Part shown: piece by piece, positions 1 to 8,207 of the stretch
Numbering within the stretch: the first letter of the stretch is position 1
How the letters are laid out: each line of letters opens with the position of its first letter
Origin: Saprospiraceae bacterium
GTDB lineage: Bacteria > Bacteroidota > Bacteroidia > Chitinophagales > Saprospiraceae
Direction: 5' to 3'
NCBI GenBank assembly: GCA_015490175.1
Contig: WFYJ01000133.1
Location: 1 to 39,347, forward strand
Length of the DNA stretch: 39,347 nucleotides
Program-made: the position numbers and the translations under genes
The notes under the pieces: model-generated
Database searches by the model: none
Told to the model about the DNA's origin: nothing
The model's input: the letters and a program-made list of their open reading frames with translations, nothing else

Positions 1-365
1 AGCGCCGCAGTTTGAACGCAGTTTTTGACCAGGTTGAGGGTTGAGCGTGTAGGGTTGAGAGAGTTTGCAACTCTGTGAAAATCAGTGCATGCTCAGTGGC
101 TCTCTGTGTAACTGAATGATTTTTCGGACTTTTTTCAGCAGGCTCAAATCCTCGGTTCTTCGGTTCCTCATCCATTGAAACCGCAGCCTTCGGCCGCAGA
201 GCGCCGCAGTTTGGGCGCAGTTTTTGACCAGGTTGAGGGTTGAGCGTGTAGGGTTGAGAGAGTTTGCAACTCTGTGAAAATCAGTGCATGCTCAGTGGCT
301 CTCTGTGTAACTGAATGATTTTTCGGACTTTTTCATCAGGCTCAAATCCTCGGTTCTTCGGTTCC
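1..365. repeat. 199-bp tandem direct repeat (two copies of a composite intergenic element)
   Basis: Bases 1-167 recur almost unchanged at 200-365, an offset of 199 bases. Each copy contains, in order: a GCGCAGTTT segment, heptamers of the TTGAGGG type, a helically phased CTCTGTG-type array (71-118 in copy 1), a T-rich stretch, and a TCAAATCCTCGGTT box (143 and 341). The copies diverge after about 365, just before the stop codon of the PspC gene at 372. Parts of the same element recur near 5941, 10470, 32215, 33819 and 38240. I see no coding sequence in 1-371. Confidence 0.9.
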
Positions 366-371
366 TTGCAT

Positions 372-587
372 TTATTCCCAGAGCCAGTCGTGGGATCGGC
401 GCATGTACTTGCGGATATTGAGCCAGAAGGCAGCCACGAGGTACAGGAGCACGGGCGAGCCCAGGGTGGCAAACGTCGCGTAGATGAAATACAGCCGTAC
501 ACTTGAGCTCGAGATGCCCATTTTTTCGCTCAGCCATTCGCATACGCCGAACAGGGACTGCTCCAGCCATCGGGTCAGGTATCGCAT
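372..587 (-). CDS. PspC-domain small membrane protein
   Basis: This 71-residue protein matches the PspC domain: a short amphipathic N-terminus with the family-like 'FGVCEWLSEKMGI' segment, then 'VRLYF' leading into one hydrophobic helix (about residues 29-55) and a basic C-terminal tail. PspC domains are inner-membrane components of envelope-stress (phage-shock) responses in other bacteria; the role here is inferred from the domain only. I chose the ATG at 587 because the PspC homology begins there. The longer reading upstream adds residues that overlap the end of the GH31 gene. It starts 26 bases after the GH31 stop on the same strand and is probably co-transcribed with it. Confidence 0.75.
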   Translation of the reverse strand: MRYLTRWLEQSLFGVCEWLSEKMGISSSSVRLYFIYATFATLGSPVLLYLVAAFWLNIRKYMRRSHDWLWE

Positions 588-613
588 GCGTCTCGTCTTT
601 GTGGATTTGGTAA

Positions 614-3136
614 TCAGGGGCTTGTCGTTGCAAAAGTACAAATGGCCTGCCGAAAATCAGCAGGAACCCTGCCCGTCCATATTCCTTCGCCGGCCTGCCG
701 GCTCAGGGGCACTGTTTGCCCATCCACCACGAGGGAGGGCCGTGCGGCTGCGGGCAGCACCCACTCGAGCCTGACCCAGTCCCATGCGGGGCGGAATTGC
801 CCTTCGATTTCCTGGGTGAGCACCACGCCTTCCGGCGATTGCCGTTGCTCGAATCGCGCCAGCCGGTAAAGGCCCTGCCGGTAGCCGTAGCCATCGCCTT
901 CGTCTTCGTACCACGCGCAGGGCTGATCGCTCGAGCCGGGGAAGATGCGCAGGGAAGGCACATCGGGGAGGGGCTCGGAGGTATGGTTGCGCACCGGGTG
1001 CAAGGGCAGCACCGATCCCGCTTTCGCAAAAACCGGAATGGTGTGCATGTGGACGCGCATGCGATGGGTGCCCGGCCCGAATGCTCTGCCGGTTTGCAGG
1101 TGATACCATTTGCCTTCCGGCAAATGGATGGTTTTGGTTTTCTGGCCTTTCCGCAAAACGGGCCAGGCCAGCAGGTGCGGGCCGAGCAGAAAGGCTTCTT
1201 CGGTGCGAACGGCCGTGGCATCGGTTGGCCAGCAGGCGGCGAGGGGCCACAGTACGGGCGTGCCATCCTGATGGTGGCGGTAGAACAGGGTGTAGAAATA
1301 CGGCAGCAGTCGGTAGCGCAGGCGGATGGCCGCACGCGCATGGCTGGTCCATGGTTCGCCCCAGGCCCAGGGCTCCCGGTCCATTCGCTTTTCCGGTGGG
1401 GGAAGCACCGGCATGCCATTTTCCCGGGCGGCGTCGCCGTCCGTATTGTTGCCGATGCTGTGCACGCGGAAGAGCGGATGGAAGACGCCGAGCTGCAACC
1501 AACGCACCATCAACTCGCCATCGGGCTGCCCGGCAAAGCCGCCGATGTCGGAGCCGGCGAAGGAGAAGCCGCTTACGCTCAGGCGCAGCATTTGCCGCAA
1601 GGCGATGGCCAGATGCTCCCAGCTGGCGACGTTGTCGCCCGTCCATACCGCCGCATAGCGCTGCCCGCCCGCAAAGGTGGCGCGCGTGAGCACGAAGGGT
1701 CGCTGCTGAGGCTTCAGTTGGCGCAGCCCCTCGAAGGTGGCCCGACTCATCTGCTGGCCATAGACGTTGTGTGCCTTGCGGTGATCGGTAGGGTGGCCGT
1801 CGTAATCGTGTGCCACGTTTTCCGGAAAGGTCTTCGAGTTGACCTTGAACACGGCGGGCTCGTTCATGTCGTTCCAGAAGCCATCCACGCCCTGCAACAC
1901 GTAGAGTTCGCGGTACAGTGCCCCCCACCATTGCCGCACGCGCGGGTTGGTAAAGTCGGGAAAAACGCAATCGGGTGGCCACACGGGACCAATCATCCAC
2001 TCGCCATTGGTGCGCTTGCACCACACGTCGTGATCGGTGCCGTGTTGAAATACGAAATACTGTTCATCAATCCGAATGCCCGGATCAATCATGACGATGG
2101 TGTGGAAGCCGCGGTCGCGCAGCCACTGGATCATGCCCTTGGGGTCGGGGAAATAATCGAGGTTCCAGGTGAAGCAGCGATATCCGTCCATGTAGTCAAT
2201 GTCGAGCCAGATGGCATCGCACGGAATATCGAGTTGCCGAAACGTTTCGGCGACCTCCCTGACGCGCGATTCGGGGAAATAGCTCCAGCGGCACTGGTGA
2301 AAGCCCAGTGCCCAGAAGGGCGGCAGGGGAGCGCGACCTGTCAGCAGGGCGTAGCGCCGGCATACGTCGAGCCAGGCCGGGCCGCCAATGAAAAACCACG
2401 AGAAAGGCCCGCCGGCGGTGCGTACCTCGATGAAGCCTTTGCGCCGGCTGTCGAAGTCGAACCACGACTGGAAGGTGTTGTCGAGGAAAAAGCCCGAAGC
2501 GACCTTATCGGTTACCTGAATGAAAAAGGGGATGGTCTTGTACATGGGGTCGGTCTCGGCCCCGTACATGAAGGTGTCGGTGTTCCAGTTGGTGAAGCGT
2601 TGCCCGCGCAGGTTGAGCCTGCCGGCCTTGTCGCCCAGGCCGTGGTACCCTGCTCGTTTCGGTGCCTGCGCGCGCAATTGCCATTCCGACAAGCCGGTGA
2701 GGATCGTTTCGCGACAGGCAAAACCCTGCTCATCGGCATACAGCGTCTGCCCTTGCGGGTCTTCGATATGGATGTGGGCATCGGACTTGCGGATGTGCAC
2801 GCGCAGAGCCTGGGTGCGTAGCGTCCAGCCCGATTCGTCTCGGGCCCAGTCGTGCGGGGGGATGGCCTCAAAAGGGTTTTCCGGGTCGATGGCATAGCTG
2901 AAGTCGTCGGCAGGCACATGCCAAACGTACCAGACAAACTGGACGATCTCTGCCGACCAGATGCGTACGCGCAGCGACACTTTGCTATCGGTGCGGAACA
3001 GTCGCGTCCGCTCGTCTTCTTCCATGACCTGAATGATGGATCCCGGCTTGTGCAGGCGCCATGCGTCGTCGGCCCGTTTTTCCGTGCCCAACTTGTCCAT
3101 GGGAACGATATGGAGTCGCCTCTTTTTTTCGCTCAT
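614..3136 (-). CDS. Glycoside hydrolase family 31 (alpha-glucosidase-like)
   Basis: This 840-residue protein has the family 31 architecture: an N-terminal beta-sandwich, a (beta/alpha)8 catalytic domain and C-terminal beta domains. The catalytic nucleophile is Asp423 in 'WNDMNEP' and the probable acid/base is Asp501 in 'WTGDN'. 'WLDIDYMDGY' and 'GSDIGGF' are further family signatures. It most likely hydrolyses alpha-glucosidic bonds in oligosaccharides, but family 31 also includes alpha-xylosidases and transglycosidases, so the substrate is not fixed. No signal peptide is evident, which suggests a cytoplasmic enzyme. I chose ATG 3136: an upstream in-frame ATG at 3223 lies upstream of the probable promoter (-7 box at 3187-3194) and would add non-homologous sequence. 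It is divergent from gyrA and followed by the PspC gene. Confidence 0.92.
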   Translation of the reverse strand: MSEKKRRLHIVPMDKLGTEKRADDAWRLHKPGSIIQVMEEDERTRLFRTDSKVSLRVRIWSAEIVQFVWYVWHVPADDFSYAIDPENPFEAIPPHDWARDESGWTLRTQALRVHIRKSDAHIHIEDPQGQTLYADEQGFACRETILTGLSEWQLRAQAPKRAGYHGLGDKAGRLNLRGQRFTNWNTDTFMYGAETDPMYKTIPFFIQVTDKVASGFFLDNTFQSWFDFDSRRKGFIEVRTAGGPFSWFFIGGPAWLDVCRRYALLTGRAPLPPFWALGFHQCRWSYFPESRVREVAETFRQLDIPCDAIWLDIDYMDGYRCFTWNLDYFPDPKGMIQWLRDRGFHTIVMIDPGIRIDEQYFVFQHGTDHDVWCKRTNGEWMIGPVWPPDCVFPDFTNPRVRQWWGALYRELYVLQGVDGFWNDMNEPAVFKVNSKTFPENVAHDYDGHPTDHRKAHNVYGQQMSRATFEGLRQLKPQQRPFVLTRATFAGGQRYAAVWTGDNVASWEHLAIALRQMLRLSVSGFSFAGSDIGGFAGQPDGELMVRWLQLGVFHPLFRVHSIGNNTDGDAARENGMPVLPPPEKRMDREPWAWGEPWTSHARAAIRLRYRLLPYFYTLFYRHHQDGTPVLWPLAACWPTDATAVRTEEAFLLGPHLLAWPVLRKGQKTKTIHLPEGKWYHLQTGRAFGPGTHRMRVHMHTIPVFAKAGSVLPLHPVRNHTSEPLPDVPSLRIFPGSSDQPCAWYEDEGDGYGYRQGLYRLARFEQRQSPEGVVLTQEIEGQFRPAWDWVRLEWVLPAAARPSLVVDGQTVPLSRQAGEGIWTGRVPADFRQAICTFATTSP

Positions 3137-3174
3137 GCAGGGTTGGTTTTCGATGTATGGTGTCCGAATGGGTT

Positions 3175-3187
3175 TTTGCCGAAAGGC
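3175..3187 (-). repeat. Dispersed 13-mer TTTGCCGAAAGGC, copy 1
   Basis: Exact copy, intergenic, immediately downstream of the GH31 -7 box. Here it extends to a six-pair hairpin, TTTGCC-GAAA-GGCAAA. The strand given is that of the reverse-complement form GCCTTTCGGCAAA. Confidence 0.8.
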
Positions 3188-3194
3188 AAATATA
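3187..3194 (-). promoter_or_regulatory. Bacteroidota-type -7 box for the GH31 gene
   Basis: On the minus strand the sequence reads TATATTTG followed by C, a full match to the Bacteroidota -7 consensus TAnnTTTG. It lies about 50 bases upstream of the chosen start at 3136. No clear -33 TTG at the usual spacing is seen. A TTTGCC-GAAA-GGCAAA hairpin (3175-3190) overlaps its downstream edge and the expected transcription start. Confidence 0.6.
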
Positions 3195-3328
3195 GCTGCT
3201 TGCAAAAGGGGATGAATGCGCACCCCGGCAAATGATGCTCTCCGGATAGCTCAGCCTCACCCTTGCAACTGCTGTGTTTTCCTGCCGAATTGGTCGGCAG
3301 GGCAGTCTGTCGAGCTCTTCAAATTTGT

Positions 3329-3336
3329 TACCTTTG
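3329..3336 (+). promoter_or_regulatory. Bacteroidota-type -7 box for gyrA
   Basis: TACCTTTG followed by CA matches the consensus TAnnTTTG. It lies 68 bases upstream of the gyrA ATG. A convincing -33 element is not visible. Confidence 0.65.
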
Positions 3337-3403
3337 CATGTTTTTCAGAACGATCACCCTGTGGTGGATGTTAATCTGTTGATTGTCAAACAAATATTGT
3401 TGA

Positions 3404-5869
3404 ATGGCGACAGGAGCGCGCATTGTGCCCGTGAGCATAGAGGAGGAAATGAAATCCGCCTACATCGACTATTCGATGTCGGTCATCGTATCGCGGGCGC
3501 TTCCTGACGTGCGGGATGGACTCAAGCCGGTACATCGGCGGGTGTTGTACGGGATGTACGAGTTGGGGCTCACCTGGAACAAGCCGCACAAGAAGTCGGC
3601 GCGTATCGTGGGTGAAGTGCTGGGTAAGTATCACCCTCATGGCGACAGCTCGGTGTACGATACCATGGTGCGTATGGCCCAGCCTTGGTCGTTGCGCTAT
3701 CCGCTGGTCGATGGACAGGGCAATTTCGGATCGATGGACGGCGACAGCCCCGCGGCCATGCGTTACACCGAGGCGCGCCTGACACGCATTGCCGACGAGA
3801 TGCTGGCCGATATCAACAAGGATACGGTTGATTTCGCGCCCAACTTCGACGATTCGCTCATGGAACCCACGGTGCTGCCGGCGCGCCTGCCCAACTTGCT
3901 GGTCAACGGCGCCTCGGGCATTGCCGTCGGCATGGCGACCAACATGCTGCCGCACAACCTCAACGAGGTGGTGGATGGCATCGTGGCCGCGGTGGACAAT
4001 CCGGAGATCACCATCGCGGAGCTGTGCAAGTACATCAAGGCTCCTGACTTTCCCACAGGTGGCATCATTTACGGCCTCAAAGGCGTGCGGGAAGCCTACG
4101 AAACGGGTCGGGGCAGGGTAGTGGTGCGCGGTCGGGCCCGCATCGAAGAGCTGCCTTCCGGCAAAGAGCAGATCATCATCACCGAGGTGCCCTACCTGGT
4201 CAACAAGGCCAACCTGATCATGAAGATCGCCGACCTGGTCAACCAGAAAAAAATAGAAGGCATCACGAATATCCGAGACGAGTCGGACCGCCACGGCGTG
4301 CGCATCGTCATCGAGGTCAAGCGCGATGCCATGGCCAGCGTGGTGCTCAGCCAGCTGTACAAATACACGCCCCTGCAGACCAGTTATGGCGTGAACAACG
4401 TGGCGCTGGTCAATGGTCGGCCCCGTCTGCTCAATCTCAAACAGCTCATCGAGGAGTTCATCGGGTTCCGCATCGAGGTGGTGGTGCGACGCACGCGCTA
4501 CGAGCTGCGCAAGGCCGAAGAGCGGGCGCACGTGCTGGAAGGCTTGCTGATTGCCCTGGATCATCTCGACGAGGTCATTGCCCTGATTCGCGGCTCGCAG
4601 ACCGTGGAGGAAGCCCGCGAAGGGCTGATGAGGCGCTTCGAGCTGTCGGAGATTCAGGCACGGGCCATCCTCGACATGCGGCTTCAGAAACTGACGGGGC
4701 TGGAGCGCGAAAAACTGCAGGCCGAGTACGATGAGCTGCAACGCCAGATTGCAACGTACAAGGAGATTCTGAACAGCGAGGCCAGACAGCGGCAAATCGT
4801 CAAGGAAGAGCTGCTGGAACTGAAAGAGAAATACGGCGATCCGCGCCGCACGGACATCACCTTCGAAGAGGGCGACATTTCGGTAGAGGACATGATCCCC
4901 AACGAGGAGGTGGTCATCACCATCACGCATCGCGGATACATCAAGCGCACGCCCATCGAAGAGTTTCGCGTGCAGGGGCGCGGCGGCCGCGGCTCGCGCG
5001 GAGCCCGGACGCGCGATGAGGACTTCGTGGAACACATATTCATCGCCACCAACCACGATTACCTGCTGCTCTTCACCGAGGCAGGGCGCGTGCATTGGCT
5101 GCGCGTGTACGAGATCCCGGAAGCGCCCAAGACTTCGAGCGGGCGCGCCATCCAGAACATCCTGTCGATTCCCAGGGAGGACACGGTCAAGGCCTACATC
5201 AAAGTGAAGGACCTGAACGACAGGGAATTTCTGGACGGTCACTACCTCGTGTTTGCCACGCGCCGTGGCGTGGTGAAAAAGACGCCACTGGAAGCCTACT
5301 CGCGTCCGCGCAACGGTGGCATCAATGCCATTACCATCCGCGAGGGCGACCAGTTGCTCGAAGTCAAGCTGACCGACGGGCATAGCCACATTTTCCTGGT
5401 GACGCGCGAAGGCAATGCCATTCGCTTCGAGGAAGACAAGGTGCGCCCCATGGGGCGTACCGCGGCGGGTGTGCGTGGCGTGACCCTGCAATCGGAGGAA
5501 GACGAAGTGGTCGGTATGGTGACCATCGACCCGGCCGATGAGGAAAAGACACTGCTGGTCATTTCTGAAAAGGGCATGGGCAAGCGGACCGCGTTCAGCG
5601 AATACCGCATCACCAACCGCGGCGGCAAGGGTGTGCGCACGCTCATGGTCACCGAGAAGACGGGCAAAGTCATTGCCGCCAAGGTGGTCAGCGATGAGGA
5701 CCAACTCATGCTCACCACCCGCAACGGCATCATGATCCGCATCCCGGTAAATACCATTCGCGTACAGGGGCGCGCCACGCAGGGCGTTCGGGTCATCAGG
5801 CTGGAAGCGGGAGATGAGATTGCCGATGTGGCCGTAGTGGTGCGTCAGAATGGTGAGGAAGAAGAGTAA
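3404..5869 (+). CDS. gyrA: DNA gyrase subunit A
   Basis: GyrA is the breakage-reunion subunit of DNA gyrase, which introduces negative supercoils with GyrB (not in this window). The 821-residue protein begins with the conserved N-terminal block '[20 protein letters not shown]'. The active-site tyrosine is Tyr121 in 'RYTEARL'. The quinolone-determining region reads '[10 protein letters not shown]', with Ser82 and Asp86 corresponding to E. coli Ser83 and Asp87, so it looks wild type. The C-terminal DNA-wrapping domain starts with the GyrA-box-like 'QGRGGRG' at residue 524, which identifies gyrase rather than topoisomerase IV although the second residue deviates from the usual basic one. The protein ends in an acidic tail. 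It is transcribed divergently from the GH31 gene. The dispersed 13-mer variant GCCTTCCGGCAAA lies at 4153-4165. Confidence 0.97.
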   Translation: MATGARIVPVSIEEEMKSAYIDYSMSVIVSRALPDVRDGLKPVHRRVLYGMYELGLTWNKPHKKSARIVGEVLGKYHPHGDSSVYDTMVRMAQPWSLRYPLVDGQGNFGSMDGDSPAAMRYTEARLTRIADEMLADINKDTVDFAPNFDDSLMEPTVLPARLPNLLVNGASGIAVGMATNMLPHNLNEVVDGIVAAVDNPEITIAELCKYIKAPDFPTGGIIYGLKGVREAYETGRGRVVVRGRARIEELPSGKEQIIITEVPYLVNKANLIMKIADLVNQKKIEGITNIRDESDRHGVRIVIEVKRDAMASVVLSQLYKYTPLQTSYGVNNVALVNGRPRLLNLKQLIEEFIGFRIEVVVRRTRYELRKAEERAHVLEGLLIALDHLDEVIALIRGSQTVEEAREGLMRRFELSEIQARAILDMRLQKLTGLEREKLQAEYDELQRQIATYKEILNSEARQRQIVKEELLELKEKYGDPRRTDITFEEGDISVEDMIPNEEVVITITHRGYIKRTPIEEFRVQGRGGRGSRGARTRDEDFVEHIFIATNHDYLLLFTEAGRVHWLRVYEIPEAPKTSSGRAIQNILSIPREDTVKAYIKVKDLNDREFLDGHYLVFATRRGVVKKTPLEAYSRPRNGGINAITIREGDQLLEVKLTDGHSHIFLVTREGNAIRFEEDKVRPMGRTAAGVRGVTLQSEEDEVVGMVTIDPADEEKTLLVISEKGMGKRTAFSEYRITNRGGKGVRTLMVTEKTGKVIAAKVVSDEDQLMLTTRNGIMIRIPVNTIRVQGRATQGVRVIRLEAGDEIADVAVVVRQNGEEEE

Positions 5870-6250
5870 GCTGGAGGATCGATGTCCTGAGCACACGGAT
5901 GATATTTTGCTTAAAGCATTGTAAATCAAGTGTTTTTGCGCATCAGTTTGAACGAACCGCAGCTTTCAGCCGCAGATGGGCGCAGTTTGCGCGCAGCTTT
6001 TGTAACTATATGAAAATCAGTGTGTTCTTGGTGGGTACTCTGTGCATCTGAATCATTTTTGCGGCTTTTTTCAGGGGCCTCATGTCATTGGCTGTTCAAG
6101 AGGTTTTTTGACAATTTAACTTTTCAGTAAGACGAAGAATGGAAATAGCCGCGTCTTGAGAACGACAGGCCAATGAAACTCTTGCGATTTTGGTGGAAGC
6201 GATGATCTGGCGTAAAACCAATTTGAACTTGTAAATCAAAATTATCCATT
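5870..6250. repeat. Intergenic gap with a diverged copy of the composite repeat
   Basis: No gene is seen in these 381 bases. Bases 5950-6075 hold a degenerate copy of the element at 1-365: GCGCAGTTT segments followed by CTnnnTG-type heptamers at 6006, 6016, 6027, 6038 and 6048, again spaced 10-11 bases, then a T-rich segment. TAACTTTT at 6117-6124 resembles the -7 consensus with one mismatch and could serve the downstream TPR gene. Confidence 0.65.
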
Positions 6251-7573
6251 ATGAAGAAGTTTGTGCTGAGCCTTCTGGCAGTAATGGTCGTCTTTCAGTT
6301 GGGCCTGACCCAGGACGATCCGGTGAAGGCCATGAAGAAGGCTGCCCGAGACCTGGGGGCCTACAATCTGGATCCGGAGAACAACAAGGATAAGCTCGAA
6401 GAAGCCCGCGAGCTGATTGACTATGCTGCTCAGGCAGAGGAAACCAAAGGGCTTTTCAAGACCTGGCAGACGCGCGGCGAGGTGTACGCCGCTCCGGTGT
6501 TCAAGGAAGTGTCGGCCTTGTCGCTGAGCCAGGGTGCCGAAAAGCCGGTAACCTGGGAGTACGCCCTCATTGCCGCCGAGTCGTATGCCAAAGCCTTAGA
6601 GCTGGCACAGAAGAAGTTCGAAAAGCGCGATGCCCTCAAGGGCCTCAAGGACGTGACGGGCTGGCTCAACTACTTCGGCAACCTCATGATCAACCATCAG
6701 GACTACGAAGCCGCCTATCACATTCTGGACAAAGTGCTGTACTACGACCAGTTTCTGCGCGAAAATGGCGGTGATCCGGCGCTGGCCACGCCCGAAGACG
6801 TGAACAATACGAAGTTCATCGTGGCCTACACGGCCATGCTCAGCGGCGACATTGATCGCGCCAAACATTTGTTCATGGAGCTGTACGAGGCGGGTTACGA
6901 CGATCCCGGCGTGTATGCCAACCTGTTCCAGATGCTGCTGGATGAGGATGAGGAGAAAGCCGTGGAAATTCTCGAGGAAGGTCGCAAGAAGTATCCGGAA
7001 GATACGGAGATCCTTTTCGCCGAAATCAATTACTACATCCAGCAGGAGAACTACGACGTGCTGAAGGAGAAACTGGCCGAAGCCATCGAGCGCGAACCGG
7101 ACAACCCCTCGGTGTACACGGCTCTGGGCAACGTGTATATGAACCTGTTCAACCAGGAATACGCTGCCAACGGCGATTCCGAGCTGGCCCGGCAGTACTT
7201 CGATGAAGCGCGCAAATACTTCGAAAAGGCCATCGAGCTCAATCCGCAACAGTACGACGCCATTTACTCGCTCGGTTCGCTCTATTACAACAAGGCCGTG
7301 GAGATCATCAAGAAGATGAACGCGCTGGGGCTGAGCAAGGAAGATCAGAAGAAGTACGACGAATACGGCAAGCAGGTGGATGAGCTCTTTGCCAAGGCCT
7401 TGCCCTACTTCCAGCAGGCCGAGTCCATCAACCCCGGCGACCGCAACACGCTGATCGCTCTCAAAGAGATCTACGCGCGCCAGAACAACTTCGAGCTTTC
7501 GAACGAGTTCAAGCAGCGCCTCGAGACGGTAGAGGCCGGTGGTCAGATCGAAAAAAGCTACTTCGGTCAGTGA
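6251..7573 (+). CDS. Secreted tetratricopeptide-repeat protein
   Basis: This 440-residue protein has a Sec signal peptide (hydrophobic residues 4-19, likely cleavage near residue 20). The rest is almost all helical, with several TPR-like motifs. Examples are 'AYHILDKVLYYDQF' near residue 160, 'PSVYTALGNVYMNLFN' near residue 290 and a canonical unit ending 'YFEKAIELNPQQYDA' near residues 325-340. TPR domains are protein-protein scaffolds. Location is probably periplasmic or associated with the outer membrane. It precedes a TRAP transporter, but a strong terminator at 7618-7650 separates them, so the link to transport is weak. The partner is unknown. Confidence 0.85.
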   Translation: MKKFVLSLLAVMVVFQLGLTQDDPVKAMKKAARDLGAYNLDPENNKDKLEEARELIDYAAQAEETKGLFKTWQTRGEVYAAPVFKEVSALSLSQGAEKPVTWEYALIAAESYAKALELAQKKFEKRDALKGLKDVTGWLNYFGNLMINHQDYEAAYHILDKVLYYDQFLRENGGDPALATPEDVNNTKFIVAYTAMLSGDIDRAKHLFMELYEAGYDDPGVYANLFQMLLDEDEEKAVEILEEGRKKYPEDTEILFAEINYYIQQENYDVLKEKLAEAIEREPDNPSVYTALGNVYMNLFNQEYAANGDSELARQYFDEARKYFEKAIELNPQQYDAIYSLGSLYYNKAVEIIKKMNALGLSKEDQKKYDEYGKQVDELFAKALPYFQQAESINPGDRNTLIALKEIYARQNNFELSNEFKQRLETVEAGGQIEKSYFGQ

Positions 7574-7617
7574 TCGCTTCACTGCCCCTGGCTGAAGTTC
7601 GCAACCACATGGCACGA

Positions 7618-7650
7618 GCGCAGGCTGTTTCAGCCTGCGCTTTGTATTTT
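7618..7650 (+). terminator. Rho-independent terminator after the TPR gene
   Basis: A perfect 10-pair stem (GCGCAGGCTG / CAGCCTGCGC, 7618-7627 and 7631-7640) with a TTT loop is followed by TTTGTATTTT. It lies 44 bases after the stop codon of the TPR gene and 30 bases before the TRAP small-subunit gene. Confidence 0.8.
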
Positions 7651-7680
7651 GGCGCAAGCCTGAATACAATCGGCTGTGCC

Positions 7681-8202
7681 ATGAAAGACCGACTGCAACA
7701 GCTTGCAAGGGGCATTGATGCACTGAACGAACGCGTGGGCCGCGCGGTGTCGTGGCTCAACTTTGTCCTTGTGCTGGTGGTGTGTGTAGCAGTGGCGGTG
7801 CGCTACCTGCTCAACGAAGACAAGCCCTTCATCATGGAGCTGGAATGGCATCTCTTTTCGCTCGTCTTTCTGCTGGGGGCCGGCTATACGCTCAGGCACG
7901 ACCGTCATGTGCGCGTGGACCTGTTTTACAGCCGCTTCCATGTGCGCGACAGGGCCCTGGTCAATCTCGTGGGCACGCTCTTCTTGTTCATTCCCTGGTG
8001 CCTGATGCTCATCGTCACCTCTTGGCACTACGCCCTGGAAAGCTTCCGGCTCATGGAGGGCTCACCCGATCCGGGCGGCTTGCCGTTCCGCTTCGTCATC
8101 AAGTTTGCCATCACGGCAGGCGCCTTTCTGCTGTTGTTGCAGGGGCTTTCCCTTGCCATCACCTCGTGGCGCCAATATCGCACCGCTGCTGAAACTGACT
8201 GA
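7681..8202 (+). CDS. TRAP transporter small permease subunit (DctQ family)
   Basis: This 173-residue integral membrane protein has four hydrophobic segments (about residues 24-41, 57-74, 98-122 and 140-162), the size and topology of the DctQ subunit. TRAP transporters take up organic acids and related solutes using ion gradients together with a periplasmic binding protein. The family feature 'VRYLL...MELEWHLFSLVFLLGAGYTLRHDRHVRVDLFY' is clear (residues about 35-80, abbreviated here). I chose ATG 7681 because an earlier in-frame ATG at 7570 would overlap the TPR gene stop and read through the terminator hairpin. It lies 5 bases upstream of the large subunit. No DctP-type binding protein gene is in the window. 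Confidence 0.87.
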   Translation: MKDRLQQLARGIDALNERVGRAVSWLNFVLVLVVCVAVAVRYLLNEDKPFIMELEWHLFSLVFLLGAGYTLRHDRHVRVDLFYSRFHVRDRALVNLVGTLFLFIPWCLMLIVTSWHYALESFRLMEGSPDPGGLPFRFVIKFAITAGAFLLLLQGLSLAITSWRQYRTAAETD

Positions 8203-8207
8203 AAGCC

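Noticed and set aside
71-118. CRISPR-like array
   Set aside because: The repeated heptamers are contiguous at 10-11 bases, with no spacers of 25-45 bases, no long identical repeats and no cas genes.
3404-5869. Topoisomerase IV subunit A (parC)
   Set aside because: The C-terminal domain carries a QGRGGRG GyrA-box-like motif and the overall sequence fits GyrA better.
3386-5929. 847-codon open frame antisense to gyrA, and similar long antisense frames opposite GH31, the acyltransferase, the giant adhesin and sbcC
   Set aside because: They lie opposite genes with clear family motifs, have low-complexity His/Arg/Gly/Ala compositions and no recognisable domain. High GC with strong codon bias explains the lack of stops.
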